In this document: one piece after another, positions 16,278-23,905 of the stretch | How positions within the stretch are numbered: the stretch's first letter is position 1 | How the letters are laid out: every line of letters begins with the position of its first letter | Notes under the pieces: model-generated | Databases searched by the model: none | The model's input: the letters and a program-made list of their open reading frames with translations, nothing else | Told to the model about the DNA's origin: nothing | Source of the DNA: Emticicia sp043780375 | GTDB taxonomy: Bacteria; Bacteroidota; Bacteroidia; Cytophagales; Spirosomataceae | Assembly (NCBI RefSeq): GCF_043780375.1 | Contig: NZ_JAYWCU010000172.1 | Coordinates: 1-29,875 of the forward strand | Length of the DNA: 29,875 bases | Direction: 5' to 3' | Program-made: the position numbers and the translations under genes

Positions 16278-17792
16278 TTAATAGGTTAAGCATGACTGGG
16301 GTTTATCAATAGTTGAAATGGCTGTCCCATTGAAATTCATAAATCCTACAGGGTAATTATTGGGTGAGTAAGTGTAGAAATTACTTAAATTTGGCAAAAC
16401 ATAGCACAAATCATACGGACTAACACCATACCACAATGCTAATTCGGCATACATCTCATCTGTAGAAATAGAGGGGATAAAATTTCCTCTAAATGAAATA
16501 TTTTGTGGGTTTGTGGTTACGTTCATTTTTGGGAAAGTACCAAAAACCTTACCTCCATTAACTGCACCGCCCATTACCATCGTATTTCCACCCCAAGCAT
16601 GGTCGGCACCTAAGCCATTGGAAGTAATTGTTCTCGCAAAATCTGAAATTGTAAAAGTTGTCACGTTTTCTGCAATACCCAATTCAACTGTGGTATCATA
16701 AAAAGCTTTCATTGCTTGGCTTACCACTGTTAGTTGATTATTCATGCCCGTTACAAGATTATCGTGCATATCCCAACCACCGTAGTTTACAAAGAAGATT
16801 TGTCGTTTAGCCCCTAATGGACTTCTTACGCTCATCACTTTGGCAACTGCCAATAAATCTTTTGCTAATGTTGTATTAGGAATTGTTGTCGAAATACTGG
16901 GCACTCTTTTAAGGGCTTCTTTAAAAATACCAAAAGAATCAATAGATTTTTTGGCAGTAGAACTATACGTTTTTTCAAGAAGATTAGCATATACTTTAGA
17001 AACTAAGCTGTCGACTGCTGTATTTCTTAGGTCTGTCAGCAAACCCGAATTTCCCCAATACGTTGGAAGGGGTGTAATACCCACATTAGTAGGATCGACA
17101 TTATTACTGATAGCATATTCGGCTATAGTTTGCCCTCTTTGAAAAGTATTCTTACCATTCAAAGAGATATTCATCGAAATTTCTTGGGTGCTATTGGCAG
17201 CATTCAACAAATCTGCTATTCTTCCTCCTACACCCAAAGCATTTCTACTTTGTGGCACTGAAGTTTGCCATTGCATTACTTGGTCGGAATGTGAAAAAAT
17301 GCCTAAAGGAAGTTTTTTCAGTCCACTTTGATACTCGGTTTTATTCATCACTGGCTCTACCAATGTGCCTATATTCGACATAAAAGCCAATTTCCCAGTA
17401 TTAAACAATTGACTAATCCCTTGCATAGAAGGATGTACTCCAAAAGAGCCATAATTACAGGGCAAGCCTCTAAAACCTGTACATTGAGGATTGTTAAGTT
17501 GCCAAAGGTTTGCATTTGAAGGTATTGCAAGGTCTGACCTAACGCTTTTATACTCATTAAAACCATTATCTCCACCAACGGTAGTACCGTAAGGAATAAG
17601 TGTATTGTAAGAATCCATTCCACCCGAAAATAATATACAAACCAATGCTTTGTAATCTTCATTACTTTTAGGACTTGATAAATTTCCGCTCATCGCTCCA
17701 TTAACCGCACCCAAACTTGTCAAGGTACTCAATAAGGTAGTTGAACCCATGGCAGCACAACCCGTTTGCTTGATAAAATCTCTTCTATTCAT
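16278..17792 (-). CDS. DUF1501 family protein with Tat signal
   Basis: 504 residues. Starts with a twin-arginine signal (NRRDFIKQTGCAAMGSTTLL). DUF1501 belongs to the alkaline phosphatase/sulfatase fold group. Visible candidate metal or active-site motifs are FSGGMDSYNTLIP (55-67; Asp60), NYGGWDMHDN (336-345; Asp341, His343), SDFART (Asp384) and GADHAWGGN (396-404; Asp397, His398). No reaction is established for the family. It is placed 3 bp after the DUF1800 gene, the partner with which DUF1501 is repeatedly paired across bacteria. Tat export would deliver it folded to the periplasm, whereas DUF1800 carries a Sec-type signal here. Confidence 0.9.
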   Translation of the reverse strand: MNRRDFIKQTGCAAMGSTTLLSTLTSLGAVNGAMSGNLSSPKSNEDYKALVCILFSGGMDSYNTLIPYGTTVGGDNGFNEYKSVRSDLAIPSNANLWQLNNPQCTGFRGLPCNYGSFGVHPSMQGISQLFNTGKLAFMSNIGTLVEPVMNKTEYQSGLKKLPLGIFSHSDQVMQWQTSVPQSRNALGVGGRIADLLNAANSTQEISMNISLNGKNTFQRGQTIAEYAISNNVDPTNVGITPLPTYWGNSGLLTDLRNTAVDSLVSKVYANLLEKTYSSTAKKSIDSFGIFKEALKRVPSISTTIPNTTLAKDLLAVAKVMSVRSPLGAKRQIFFVNYGGWDMHDNLVTGMNNQLTVVSQAMKAFYDTTVELGIAENVTTFTISDFARTITSNGLGADHAWGGNTMVMGGAVNGGKVFGTFPKMNVTTNPQNISFRGNFIPSISTDEMYAELALWYGVSPYDLCYVLPNLSNFYTYSPNNYPVGFMNFNGTAISTIDKPQSCLTY

Positions 17793-17795
17793 GGC

Positions 17796-19676
17796 TTATT
17801 TGTTTATTAAGTAGTCTGGTGAAGTCATAATTAAGAAAATAGCAATTCTAACTCTGCGATATGCTTCTGTGGAAGCTGGCACACCATTGGCATCTTGCAC
17901 ATAAGGCATACTTTTTATAGCCGTTCCAATAATTTTCAAACTCTCGGCAGATAATTTTCCATGAGCAAAAATAAGGTTATACTTATCTAAAAGCAGTGGT
18001 ACTTTATCGTTTCGGGTAAGTGCATAGTCGGCAACAACATTAAACCTTGGTTCTAGATTAGGTTTATATGTTTCGCCTAAAAATAAACCATAATAATCAA
18101 TAGGGTCATCGTTTATTAACCAATCATTTAGTGCATTAAAATACCCTGTAAGCGTTTGTGAACTTAATAACTGAAATTCTGGAGCAACTTTATTGGCATC
18201 TTTCAAAGAACCATCTGGCATATAATCTGGCGAAAAAAAGTTAAAAACCGTAGTAGCATATAATGGTTTTTGTTCGGTTTTATCATAAACTCTATTCATT
18301 ACATTTCGAAAAACGCCCCCTTGAGCTTCTAAACTTAATCCTTTTAACAAATTCATATATCTTATAAACGGTTCTTTCAACATACCATAAGATTCGGTAT
18401 TATCTCCACAACATTGCCGAGCATCAGGGTCTAATAAAATAGCTCTTATTACAGCTTTCAAATCGCCTCTTACACCGCTTCCATTATTATTGAAAATAGT
18501 AGCAATCCGCTGAATATAAGCTGGACTTGGGTTAGAAGTAACTAAACGCTGAATCAGTCTTCGTGAAATAAATGGACCTACGTTTGGATGGTTAAAAATA
18601 ACATTCAGTGCATCTTGAATGTCTTGTTCTCCCAATAAAACATCTCTTGCAGGAATAGTTGTATTTAAAAAAGTCTTTGCTCCATATTCATGAGCATCTA
18701 CAATTCTTGGGTTAATTTTATTCGGGTTTTTTATGGCATCGCTATTATCTTTTCCATAGAATTTCAAACGTTTAGTATAGCTCCATTTATCTTTTGCAGC
18801 AATACCTATATATGCTCCATCTCCCCAAGATAAGCCCGTAAAAACTTTTGCTAAATTAACAATATCATTATTGGTATAGGTTGGAATTGACATCCCATTG
18901 GCATCTTTTTTCTCCGAACCATCAATATTCAATTCATAAAGACCAATAGAAAATAATTGCATGATTTCTCTCGCATAATTTTCGTCGGGATAAGTCTGTT
19001 TACCATTGAAGAGGTCAGTAGCATGATTATTCATAAAAGATAAATAAACAGCCATCGTTGGATGATAAGTAATTTTATCAATCAATGTTCGATAATTGCC
19101 AAATGAGTTGTCCATTAGTAAATCATAGTAGCTGGCAAGGGCATAAGGATTGTCACTAAATGAAGAAACACGTGAAGTTACAAAGATTTCGCTCAAAGCT
19201 AGACCTATACGCCATCTTAGCAAATCGGTAGCAGTCATACTGCCCTGAAACCAAGCAATATCAAAATGCCAATTATCAACACTGACATTCAATAAGGTAT
19301 TTGTTGAGACATTATTTTTAATATTCAACGAATCTACCATTGATTGGTGCATATTCTGCACATAGCTTTCTAACTTGAAAGAATTGGGTAGAGCCAACTG
19401 GTTGTCCAACCATCTTTCAATGCCTTGGGTTGCAACTTTTTGAATTTCGGTATAGTTTGTTCCTAATGTAGCTTGTGAAAGAAACCTCGAAGAAGCATTT
19501 AGGTTTGGCAAGAAACCCGAACTCGTCAAGGTTGCAGCACCAGTTGCCGATGCCGTGCTTGAAGACACATTTACGCCTTTGGTATGTCCTTTTCCAAAAG
19601 TAATGTTTTGTTGGGATAATACATTTTGCGTAAAAAGACTTAGCAAAAAGATAACGTAAAGTTTCTTTGTTTTCAT
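17796..19676 (-). CDS. DUF1800 family exported protein
   Basis: 626 residues with a Sec-type signal peptide (MKTKKLYVIFLLSLFTQNVLSQ) and a Ser/Thr/Ala-rich linker to about 55. The DUF1800 domain runs from ASRFLSQATLG (61-71) to the end. Conserved blocks are LLRWRIGLALSEIFV (152-166), YPDENYAREIMQLFSIG (229-245), FTGLSW, GPFISRRLIQRLV and the C-terminal RVRIAIFLIMTSPDYL. It is a helical domain of unknown activity. It is the first gene of the four-gene minus-strand operon and is followed after 3 bp by DUF1501. No clear -7 box was found on the minus strand upstream of its start. Confidence 0.9.
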   Translation of the reverse strand: MKTKKLYVIFLLSLFTQNVLSQQNITFGKGHTKGVNVSSSTASATGAATLTSSGFLPNLNASSRFLSQATLGTNYTEIQKVATQGIERWLDNQLALPNSFKLESYVQNMHQSMVDSLNIKNNVSTNTLLNVSVDNWHFDIAWFQGSMTATDLLRWRIGLALSEIFVTSRVSSFSDNPYALASYYDLLMDNSFGNYRTLIDKITYHPTMAVYLSFMNNHATDLFNGKQTYPDENYAREIMQLFSIGLYELNIDGSEKKDANGMSIPTYTNNDIVNLAKVFTGLSWGDGAYIGIAAKDKWSYTKRLKFYGKDNSDAIKNPNKINPRIVDAHEYGAKTFLNTTIPARDVLLGEQDIQDALNVIFNHPNVGPFISRRLIQRLVTSNPSPAYIQRIATIFNNNGSGVRGDLKAVIRAILLDPDARQCCGDNTESYGMLKEPFIRYMNLLKGLSLEAQGGVFRNVMNRVYDKTEQKPLYATTVFNFFSPDYMPDGSLKDANKVAPEFQLLSSQTLTGYFNALNDWLINDDPIDYYGLFLGETYKPNLEPRFNVVADYALTRNDKVPLLLDKYNLIFAHGKLSAESLKIIGTAIKSMPYVQDANGVPASTEAYRRVRIAIFLIMTSPDYLINK

Positions 19677-20142
19677 AGCGTATCTATTTTAAATCAGAAC
19701 TAGAAAAAAACAAATCGGGTTTTATTTTATCTTTGTTCAATAGGATGTAAAAGTAAACATATTATTTTGACTGACGAAGAAAAAAAGATTTGCAAACAAA
19801 CCTTTTAACATGTATCGAGCCATATTTTCCGTAATAAAATTTGCCCTAAAAAACTGATATTGAACTAAAAAAAGAAAAAATAGCACAATTACAAAGTGTT
19901 ACAGCTTTTTAGATGAAAAAGTGCCAAGTAAAGGCTTAATTCCTAATGGTTGAATCTCCAAAGATTTCAAACTTTCGTCAAGAACTTGGGTCTATGTTGG
20001 TGTTTTGAATGAAAAAAAATCGGCAGCTTCATCAATTATTCAAGATTTGACAATTGCAAGACTTGACAGCGAATACATTGAAGCAATTTTGAAGCAGAGG
20101 CTTGAATTAGTTACTTCTCTTTAATCATAAAAATTTAGGAAA
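19677..20142. other. 466-bp intergenic region between the DUF1800 operon and the SDR gene
   Basis: No intact gene. It holds a plus-strand TATCTTTG (19728-19735), which matches the Bacteroidota -7 consensus but lies over 400 bp from the SDR start, and a decayed ORF fragment (19864-20124). The rest is very AT-rich with no strong hairpin. Confidence 0.5.
19864..20124 (+). pseudogene. Possible remnant of a protein-coding gene with an internal stop
   Basis: After a TGA at 19861 the frame reads on to TAA 20122-20124, interrupted only by TGA at 19951-19953. The 56-residue part after that stop contains SSRTWVYVGVLNEKKSAASS and ends in EYIEAILKQRLELVTSL, which looks like normal helical protein rather than random translation. 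The part before it includes FLDEKVPSKGLIPNG. There is no ATG start and I do not recognise the family. It ends 18 bp before the truncated SDR gene, in a region with other signs of rearrangement. Confidence 0.3.
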
Positions 20143-20880
20143 ATGAATATCAAAAACAAAACTTTTTTAGTAACAGGCGGAGCATCTGGCTTAGGATTTG
20201 CCACCGCTCAAATGATTGTAAAAAATGGTGGAAATGCTGTTTTGTTAGACATTAATACTATTACTGGAGAACAAGCGACTATAGAATTAGGGCAGAACAC
20301 CAAGTTCATCAAAACCGATGTAAGCAACGAAGAGCAAGTACAAAATGCCATTGACACCGCAGTCAGCACCTTTGCAGGCTTGCATGGCATTGTCAATTGT
20401 GCTGGCGTTGGACCAGCCATGCGAGTAGTTGGCAAAAATGGGCCTCATTCCTTAGATTTTTTTTCAAAAGTTATCAATATCAATCTGATTGGCACTTTTA
20501 ATGTTATTCGTTTGGCAACAAACATCATGCAAAATAATGAAACAGGCGAATCTGGAGAAAGAGGTGTAATCATAAACACAGCTTCTGTTGCAGCATTTGA
20601 CGGACAAATTGGGCAAGCTGCCTATGCCGCTTCAAAAGGCGGAATTGTAGCCATGACATTACCGATTGCACGAGAATTAGCCCGAATGGGAATCAGAGTA
20701 ATGACAATTGCTCCCGGGATTTTTGAAACGCCACTTTTGGCATCATTGCCAACAGAAGCACAAGAATCATTGGGAAAACAAGTACCCTTTCCATCACGTC
20801 TTGGCAAGCCTGATGAGTATGCTTCACTCGTAAAACATATCATAGAAAACCAAATGCTGAATGGTGAAGTAATAAGGTAA
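20143..20880 (+). CDS. Short-chain dehydrogenase (type II 3-hydroxyacyl-CoA dehydrogenase-like), C-terminally truncated
   Basis: 245 residues of an NAD(P)-dependent SDR closest in pattern to HSD17B10-like 3-hydroxyacyl-CoA dehydrogenases. The cofactor motif is TGGASGLG (11-18), NCAGVG is near 85-90, and the catalytic Ser, Tyr and Lys lie in NTASVAAFDG and YAASKGG. The specificity region is APGIFETPLLASLP. Members of this group end in a conserved LDGA-R-M tail after GEVIR; here the stop codon follows GEVIR directly, so about 10 residues are missing. The missing part contributes to the subunit interface in known structures, so activity is doubtful. The break coincides with the truncated tail-collar gene on the other strand. 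Confidence 0.85.
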   Translation: MNIKNKTFLVTGGASGLGFATAQMIVKNGGNAVLLDINTITGEQATIELGQNTKFIKTDVSNEEQVQNAIDTAVSTFAGLHGIVNCAGVGPAMRVVGKNGPHSLDFFSKVININLIGTFNVIRLATNIMQNNETGESGERGVIINTASVAAFDGQIGQAAYAASKGGIVAMTLPIARELARMGIRVMTIAPGIFETPLLASLPTEAQESLGKQVPFPSRLGKPDEYASLVKHIIENQMLNGEVIR

Positions 20881-21094
20881 GCCCAGGGCCTTGCCCTGGA
20901 TGCAAAGGTGCACTGCCTTGTAAGTTGGGAAGAGCAAAAGTGCTTTTACCATCACCGCCATAAGTAGTACCCAATAAAGAGAACAGGGCTGTGTTTTGTG
21001 AGATAGGCAATAATTGCCCATTGCACCATGCCCATCCTCTTGGGGCAAAATTGAAAGGAAATATTCTTATTTCGGCTACAAACGGATCTGCCAT
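20876..21094 (-). pseudogene. Truncated tail-collar (Mdp-like) gene
   Basis: Starts like its intact neighbours (MADPFVAEIRIFPFNFAPRG, then GWAWCNGQLLPISQN and LLGTTYGGDGKSTFALPNL) but stops resembling the family after HPGQGPGLT, about residue 73. The frame runs 11 more residues to a stop at 20840, but those codons are the antisense of the SDR 3' end. Around 100 residues, including the His-rich middle and the C-terminal LNF-I-LQGIFPS block, are gone. Probably non-functional. It is third in transcription order of three collar genes. Confidence 0.85.
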
Positions 21095-21148
21095 GATTGA
21101 TTGCTGTTTAAAAGTTTTTTTTTAATGTAATCTGTTCTCTCAAAATCA

Positions 21149-21652
21149 TTAGGTTTGAGATGGGAATAGCCCAAACAAAGAGATGATAAAGTTTATACAT
21201 AAAAAAGGTTGGAGATTGGTATGTGGCTGGCTTCCACCAGTGATCCCAACGTTTTGAACATTCATATTCTGAGAGGGAGGGTCTCCAAAAAACATTGTTG
21301 CCTGCGATGACGTACCTAAAATAGCATTGGTAGGTGATGCCGAACTTGCAGGATTGCCCGTTGCAACCATCGGATGTGTATGTGTTGGAATCTGAGTAGT
21401 CGTTAGGGTAACTTCCTCAACTCCAGCTGTTTCGGCTAAAATAAAACCATTTCCCATGTGAATTGGAACTCTACTTTGCAAATTTGGCAAATTAAAAGTG
21501 CTTTGACCATCGCCTCCATAGGTAGTACCGATTAATTGAAATAAGACATCGTTTTCAGAGATTGGGAGTAATTGTCCACTACAAAACATCCACCCACTTG
21601 GAGCAAAATTACCTGCAAACATTCTTATTTCTCCAATATAAGGTTGAGCCAT
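21149..21652 (-). CDS. Phage tail-collar domain protein (microcystin-dependent-protein-like), copy 2
   Basis: 167 residues, complete. N-terminal collar block GEIRMFAGNFAPSGWMFCSG, then QLIGTTYGGDGQSTFNLPNL and RVPIHMGNG, a His-rich IPTHTHPM (about 94-101), a variable Ser/Asn-rich middle, and the closing GGSQPHTNLQPFLCINFIIS with FGLFPSQ. The tail-collar (PF07484) family trimerises in phage fibres. Chromosomal trios of such genes are common and their function is not settled. There is no signal peptide. It starts 27 bp after copy 1. Confidence 0.88.
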   Translation of the reverse strand: MAQPYIGEIRMFAGNFAPSGWMFCSGQLLPISENDVLFQLIGTTYGGDGQSTFNLPNLQSRVPIHMGNGFILAETAGVEEVTLTTTQIPTHTHPMVATGNPASSASPTNAILGTSSQATMFFGDPPSQNMNVQNVGITGGSQPHTNLQPFLCINFIISLFGLFPSQT

Positions 21653-21679
21653 AATTGTATAATTTAGATGTTGAATAAA

Positions 21680-22195
21680 TTAGTTTTGCGAAGGAAAAAT
21701 TCCTTGTAAGGCAATACAAAAGTTTAGTGTAAGATAGGGCTGCATATTGAGATGAGCTTGACTTCCACCAACACTGGTAACAGTGCCAGTATTTAATGAA
21801 ACCAAATTCGATATAGCTGAACTATAAATATTGTTGGGCGTACTTGATGCCAAAGCTCCGCCCGTGGCAATTGTGGTATTGCCTGCTACTCCTCCACTTT
21901 GTACAGCACTTACAGCGTGGTTATGCGTCGGCATTTCGCCAACTGACAGCGTATGAGCCTGCTCACCGCTACGCTCACCAAGTGTATGCCCATTACCAAC
22001 ATGAATCGGCGTTCTTCCTCGATTGTCTGGTAATGCAAAAGTAGTTTGTCCATTACCTCCAAAGGTTGTACCTAATAAAGAAAACAAGGCTTGGTTTTGA
22101 TTGATTGGCAAAAATTGTCCGTCGCATAATGCCCAACCTTTTGGGGCAAAAACAAAAGACATAATTCTAATTTCTGATAAAAATGGTTCTGCCAT
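21680..22195 (-). CDS. Phage tail-collar domain protein (microcystin-dependent-protein-like), copy 1
   Basis: 171 residues, complete, first of three tandem paralogues. Motifs: SEIRIMSFVFAPKGWALCDG, SLLGTTFGGNGQTTFALPD with RGRTPIHVG, GERSGEQ, MPTHNHAV, and the closing block GGSQAHLNMQPYLTLNFCIA with LQGIFPSQ. The variable middle (about 105-145) is where paralogues differ, as expected for a recognition tip. No capsid, baseplate or sheath gene lies nearby, so this is not a recognisable prophage. A possible promoter lies at 22309-22316. Confidence 0.9.
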   Translation of the reverse strand: MAEPFLSEIRIMSFVFAPKGWALCDGQFLPINQNQALFSLLGTTFGGNGQTTFALPDNRGRTPIHVGNGHTLGERSGEQAHTLSVGEMPTHNHAVSAVQSGGVAGNTTIATGGALASSTPNNIYSSAISNLVSLNTGTVTSVGGSQAHLNMQPYLTLNFCIALQGIFPSQN

Positions 22196-22308
22196 AGCTA
22201 CAATAGTTTTTAAGGTTTTAATTCTTACTATTTATAAAATTATCAACTGTAATGAAGGGTTATTTTGCTATTATCATAAGGTAGGGAGGTTTTATGAAAA
22301 ATATTCGG

Positions 22309-22316
22309 CAAAAGTA
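22309..22316 (-). promoter_or_regulatory. Possible -7 box for the tail-collar genes
   Basis: Minus-strand TACTTTTG, an exact TAnnTTTG match, about 115 bp upstream of the first tail-collar gene. A TTTG at 22332-22329 is present, but only 12 nt upstream, which is short for a -33 element. Confidence 0.35.
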
Positions 22317-22377
22317 AATCATAGCACCCAAATTATAAAGAGTAAAAATACCTGTTTTTACTATCACGTATTTTTAT

Positions 22378-22956
22378 CTATAAATTTGAAGAGGATTGCA
22401 CTATAGATTGGTAAATGCGAAAATTATTTTTTTCTGTAAACAAATCCAATAATTTAATAAAATCTAAGGAGCGTTGAAGATTGTTGTTCGTAGTAAATGC
22501 TGATTCGTATAGGTCAGTTTTGTTGAAAACTTTTTGATTTTTCTTATCAAACATAGCATCTTCAACAATTGCTAACATTACTCCTGCATTTTGACAAATA
22601 TTTATTGCTTTATTTTCTGAAAACGAACCTTTTTTAGGTCGTTCTATCATCACAAAGATGTTATTATTGGAGGCTTCTTTGATAGTTTCAAGGCTTTGAT
22701 CATTGAAGTTTGAAATATAAAGAATATCAATATTATGACAAGTTTTTATTTCAGACAGATATGCCAGTTTTTGTGACGATAGTAAATGGTCAAAAGCTTG
22801 AGTTTTACCAGAAATAACTTCCATAATACCAATTTTCAAGCCTTTTTGGTTTGATTTTCCAAATGAAATTTGTGGAAAAAAGGCTAAAATTGCTGAGCTA
22901 AGGGCGAGTTTTTGAATAAAATCACGTCGTGAGTTAGTGTAAAGGTCTGATTTCAT
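22378..22956 (-). CDS. Small exported protein with Tat-like signal, weakly Gfo/Idh/MocA-like
   Basis: 192 residues from ATG 22956. The frame extends to 23043, but the start is placed before the twin-arginine motif SRRDFIQKLALSSAILAFFP. The body reads like a much-diverged Gfo/Idh/MocA N-terminal domain. KIGIMEVISG replaces the GxGxxG loop. IDILYISNFNDQSLETIKEA with NNNIFVMIERPKKGSFSENKA follows the family's 'vD.vyI.tpn..h....a...k.v..EKP' rhythm, with ERP in place of EKP. The usual C-terminal substrate domain is absent (family members exceed 300 residues), so this is either a degenerate remnant or a repurposed protein. The resemblance is by eye only. Confidence 0.6.
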   Translation of the reverse strand: MKSDLYTNSRRDFIQKLALSSAILAFFPQISFGKSNQKGLKIGIMEVISGKTQAFDHLLSSQKLAYLSEIKTCHNIDILYISNFNDQSLETIKEASNNNIFVMIERPKKGSFSENKAINICQNAGVMLAIVEDAMFDKKNQKVFNKTDLYESAFTTNNNLQRSLDFIKLLDLFTEKNNFRIYQSIVQSSSNL

Positions 22957-23382
22957 AGATTGTACCGATTTTATAGTTTCACTCTTATTTAAGTATAGAC
23001 TATTGAAATGTAAAATAAATACCTCAATATTATAAAACAGCATTAGAAGTATCTATTAATTACGAATCAATAGAACGGGATATTTATAGAGAAGCAAAAG
23101 TTAGGATGTTAATTATTTGTTTCAAATTAAACGACCTTTCAAATGAAATTAAGTGTTGAATAATGGATTTTAGTTACTTACTAACAAATTTTTGTTGATG
23201 GTACTTTTCTTTGGGGAATGATTAATGATACCAAAGTTAAAAATAAAGTTTTATATAATCCTAATATTTTTTTTAACAAAACATTTGAAAATATCTGAAA
23301 GTCTAAATGCAAAAAGGAGAATTATAGTTATTTAATATTGAAAAATGCAGTGATTTTAATGAAAAAGTAAGGAGATAAACAC
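22957..23382. other. Intergenic region upstream of the small Tat protein
   Basis: About 430 bp with no supported gene. It contains a minus-strand TAACTTTG (23239-23232), an exact -7 match that could drive the Tat-signal gene although it lies 276 bp from its start, and a short AACAAA/TTTGTT dyad near 23200. Otherwise it is very AT-rich without recognisable RNA structure. Confidence 0.4.
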
Positions 23383-23416
23383 AAAAGGTGAAGAAGTATA
23401 AACCTCTTCACCTTTT
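23383..23416 (-). terminator. Terminator after secG
   Basis: Perfect 12-bp inverted repeat AAAAGGTGAAGA (23383-23394) / TCTTCACCTTTT (23405-23416) with a 10-nt loop, 27 bp beyond the secG stop. On the minus strand the stem ends in four Ts, so it fits as the end of the miaB-to-secG gene run. Confidence 0.7.
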
Positions 23417-23443
23417 ACATTATTTTTGTAATTTCTTTAAAAT

Positions 23444-23815
23444 TTATTTTTTTGGTGCTGGCACAACAGGTGTCGTGTTAGCTGGAGCAGGTGTACCTGT
23501 TGCTGGTGCAGTTGCAGGAACTGCTTTTGGTGCTACTGTTTGCGATTTCTCTACGTTTAAACCATTGTCTTGTATAGCTGCGGCTCCTGTTTTGTCAAGA
23601 AAAATGCCAGCAGTCAATGAACCTACGATGATGAAAGCAAAAAATCCCCAAGTGAGTTGTTCAAGCAAATCGCCAGTACGCTGTACGCCAAACATTTGTG
23701 AACCTGCACCGCTAAATTCATTTGAAATTCCGCCACCTTTAGGATTTTGAATTAAAATTACTAAAACTAACAAAATGGCAACAATAATCATTAAAACTAA
23801 AATTGTAGTGTACAT
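23444..23815 (-). CDS. secG: Preprotein translocase subunit SecG
   Basis: 123 residues from ATG 23815 (an upstream Met at 23872 would add an implausible polar stretch). Two membrane helices (about 3-22 and 52-71) flank the conserved cytoplasmic loop with ILIQNPKGGGISNEFSGAG and QMFGVQRTGD, diagnostic for SecG. SecG assists SecYE/SecA in protein export. The C-terminal 35 residues are an Ala/Pro/Thr-rich low-complexity tail, common in Bacteroidota SecG. It is the last gene of the miaB - sigma54 activator - lptE - TPR - secG run. Confidence 0.93.
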   Translation of the reverse strand: MYTTILVLMIIVAILLVLVILIQNPKGGGISNEFSGAGSQMFGVQRTGDLLEQLTWGFFAFIIVGSLTAGIFLDKTGAAAIQDNGLNVEKSQTVAPKAVPATAPATGTPAPANTTPVVPAPKK

Positions 23816-23905
23816 TTTTTTTAAAATTATCAACAATTCGCCGTTGCTACGGTTGGTCGTTGCGATTAACAATATGAAATAAATTTAAATTTCTGGATTC
23901 TAAAA

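Noticed and set aside
20840..20875. Last 11 codons of the truncated collar frame
   Set aside because: They are the reverse complement of the SDR 3' end, not collar sequence, so the annotated remnant stops near 20876.
20840..22195. Prophage remnant
   Set aside because: Only collar-domain genes are present; no integrase, capsid, tail tube, lysis or attachment-site signal was found, and such trios occur as stand-alone loci.
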